From positions 1 through 35,963 of IMG/VR virus record IMGVR_UViG_3300020060_000019: a stretch of 35,963 bases of DNA; one strand, 5' to 3'. This document shows positions 35,470-35,963 of this stretch, piece after piece; the stretch's first letter is position 1, and the number at the start of each line of letters is the position of its first letter. The position numbers and the translations under genes were made by a program. The DNA is from a virus. Under the pieces are notes generated by a model. That model did no database searches and was not told where the DNA came from. It saw only the letters and a program-made list of their open reading frames with translations.

Positions 35470-35963
35470 TGGGCAGGCGCATCGAAAAGCTCACCAAAGA
35501 GCAGCTCGCGGCGCTCCCGGGCTTCCGTGACCACGGTCTGCGGGTCGGCCTGTCGACCACCCCCTGCGATCGCCCGGCAGCCGAGGCGGCGGTAAGGGCG
35601 CATTACGCTGCGCTCGGCCGCCCGGACCCCCGCATCATCGTCTGGCTCGATAGTCCCCACCAGGGCTTGATCGCTGCGTCGCTGCTAAGCGGCGCAGCGA
35701 TCGCTGGTAGTCAGGTTGGGGCTCAGGTTGGGGCTCAGGTTTGGGCTCAGGTTTGGGCTCAGGTTTGGGCTCAGGTTGGGGCTCAGGTTGGGGCTCAGGT
35801 TGGGGCTCAGGTTCGGGCTCAGGTTGGGGCTCAGGTATACCGAGCTGGATACGGCAGTATGGATATGAATTGGGTCGCATGGGCTAAAGCCCATGCGGCC
35901 AATGGCGTCACGCTGCCGGCAGCCGGGCTGACGCTCATCGACATCTGCGAGACGTGCGGATGG
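35469..35963 (+). CDS. Repeat-bearing protein, DUF6745-like (cut by right edge)
   Basis: 165 codons seen, frame still open at 35963. The N-terminal part ([57 protein letters not shown]) resembles the beginning of DUF6745-type proteins, including LSTTP..R..AE and the IIVW.DSP block. Ten QV(G/W/R)A units follow at residues 82-121, then a region with [14 protein letters not shown]. The repeats may form a solenoid. It pairs with the cupin-like gene upstream. Start ATG 35469 shares a base with the upstream stop. Confidence 0.78.
   Translation, partial: MGRRIEKLTKEQLAALPGFRDHGLRVGLSTTPCDRPAAEAAVRAHYAALGRPDPRIIVWLDSPHQGLIAASLLSGAAIAGSQVGAQVGAQVWAQVWAQVWAQVGAQVGAQVGAQVRAQVGAQVYRAGYGSMDMNWVAWAKAHAANGVTLPAAGLTLIDICETCGW
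35712..35831 (+). repeat. Ten 12-bp tandem repeats (QV[G/W/R]A)
   Basis: The unit CAGGTTGGGGCT occurs ten times in a row, then degenerates as CAGGTATAC. Only one base varies between units, the first base of the third codon: GGG, TGG or CGG, giving Gly, Trp or Arg. Units 3-5 carry Trp and unit 9 Arg; all others Gly. The array keeps frame whatever the copy number. Confidence 0.95.

Noticed and set aside
35712-35831. CRISPR array
   Set aside because: The 12-bp units are contiguous with no spacers and lie in frame inside a coding sequence.
35635-35894. Minus-strand Pro/Glu and Asn/Leu repeat frames
   Set aside because: Antisense readings of the tandem array in the plus-strand gene.

Overview
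The window is GC-rich DNA from an alphaproteobacterium carrying a tailed-phage (siphovirus-type) genome, most likely a prophage. The best host clue is a circularly permuted two-piece tmRNA gene at about 1365-1675, the arrangement known from alphaproteobacteria. A GapR/DUF2312-type protein and many short ATGA, GTGA and TGATG gene overlaps agree. A sphingomonad is plausible, but that is inference.

Layout. (1) 1-1313: a P4-type tyrosine integrase on the minus strand, cut by the left edge. (2) 1314-1763: direct repeats, the tmRNA, another direct-repeat pair and an intrinsic terminator for transcription arriving from the right. (3) About 1.9-4.8 kb: two small divergent genes and a lysis region with overlapping Rz/Rz1 spanins, a holin-like protein, an L,D-transpeptidase-like (DUF2778) candidate endolysin and small membrane proteins. 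(4) 4.8-20.3 kb, minus strand: LamG-like and SGNH-esterase tail fibres, tail-tip proteins, a tape measure with an embedded M15 peptidase, tail chaperones with a -1 frameshift site (GGGAAAC), tail tube, tail terminator and head-tail connectors. (5) 20.3-27.9 kb, minus strand: HK97-type head and packaging genes (capsid, prohead protease, portal, large and small terminase, HNH endonuclease). (6) 27.9-31.8 kb, minus strand: a Gam-like protein, a regulator resembling DUF6456, a LexA-type winged-helix protein, a repressor remnant and an intact XRE repressor. (7) 31.8 kb to the right edge, plus strand: a BcepMu gp16-like regulator divergent from the repressor, then a run of nine overlapping early genes ending in a gene with a 12-bp tandem repeat that runs off the right edge.

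How it fits together. The XRE repressor and the gp16-like protein form the switch. Early genes run right and late genes run left as one long cluster, packaging to head to tail to lysis, stopping at the terminator near 1740. The late genes are HK97/lambda-like, while the Gam-like and gp16-like genes recall transposable phages, so the element is mosaic. No replication genes are visible; they may lie beyond the right edge. The integrase lies on the far side of the tmRNA from the end of the late genes. It may therefore belong to a second element, or the map may be a circularised or tandem form; the window cannot decide.
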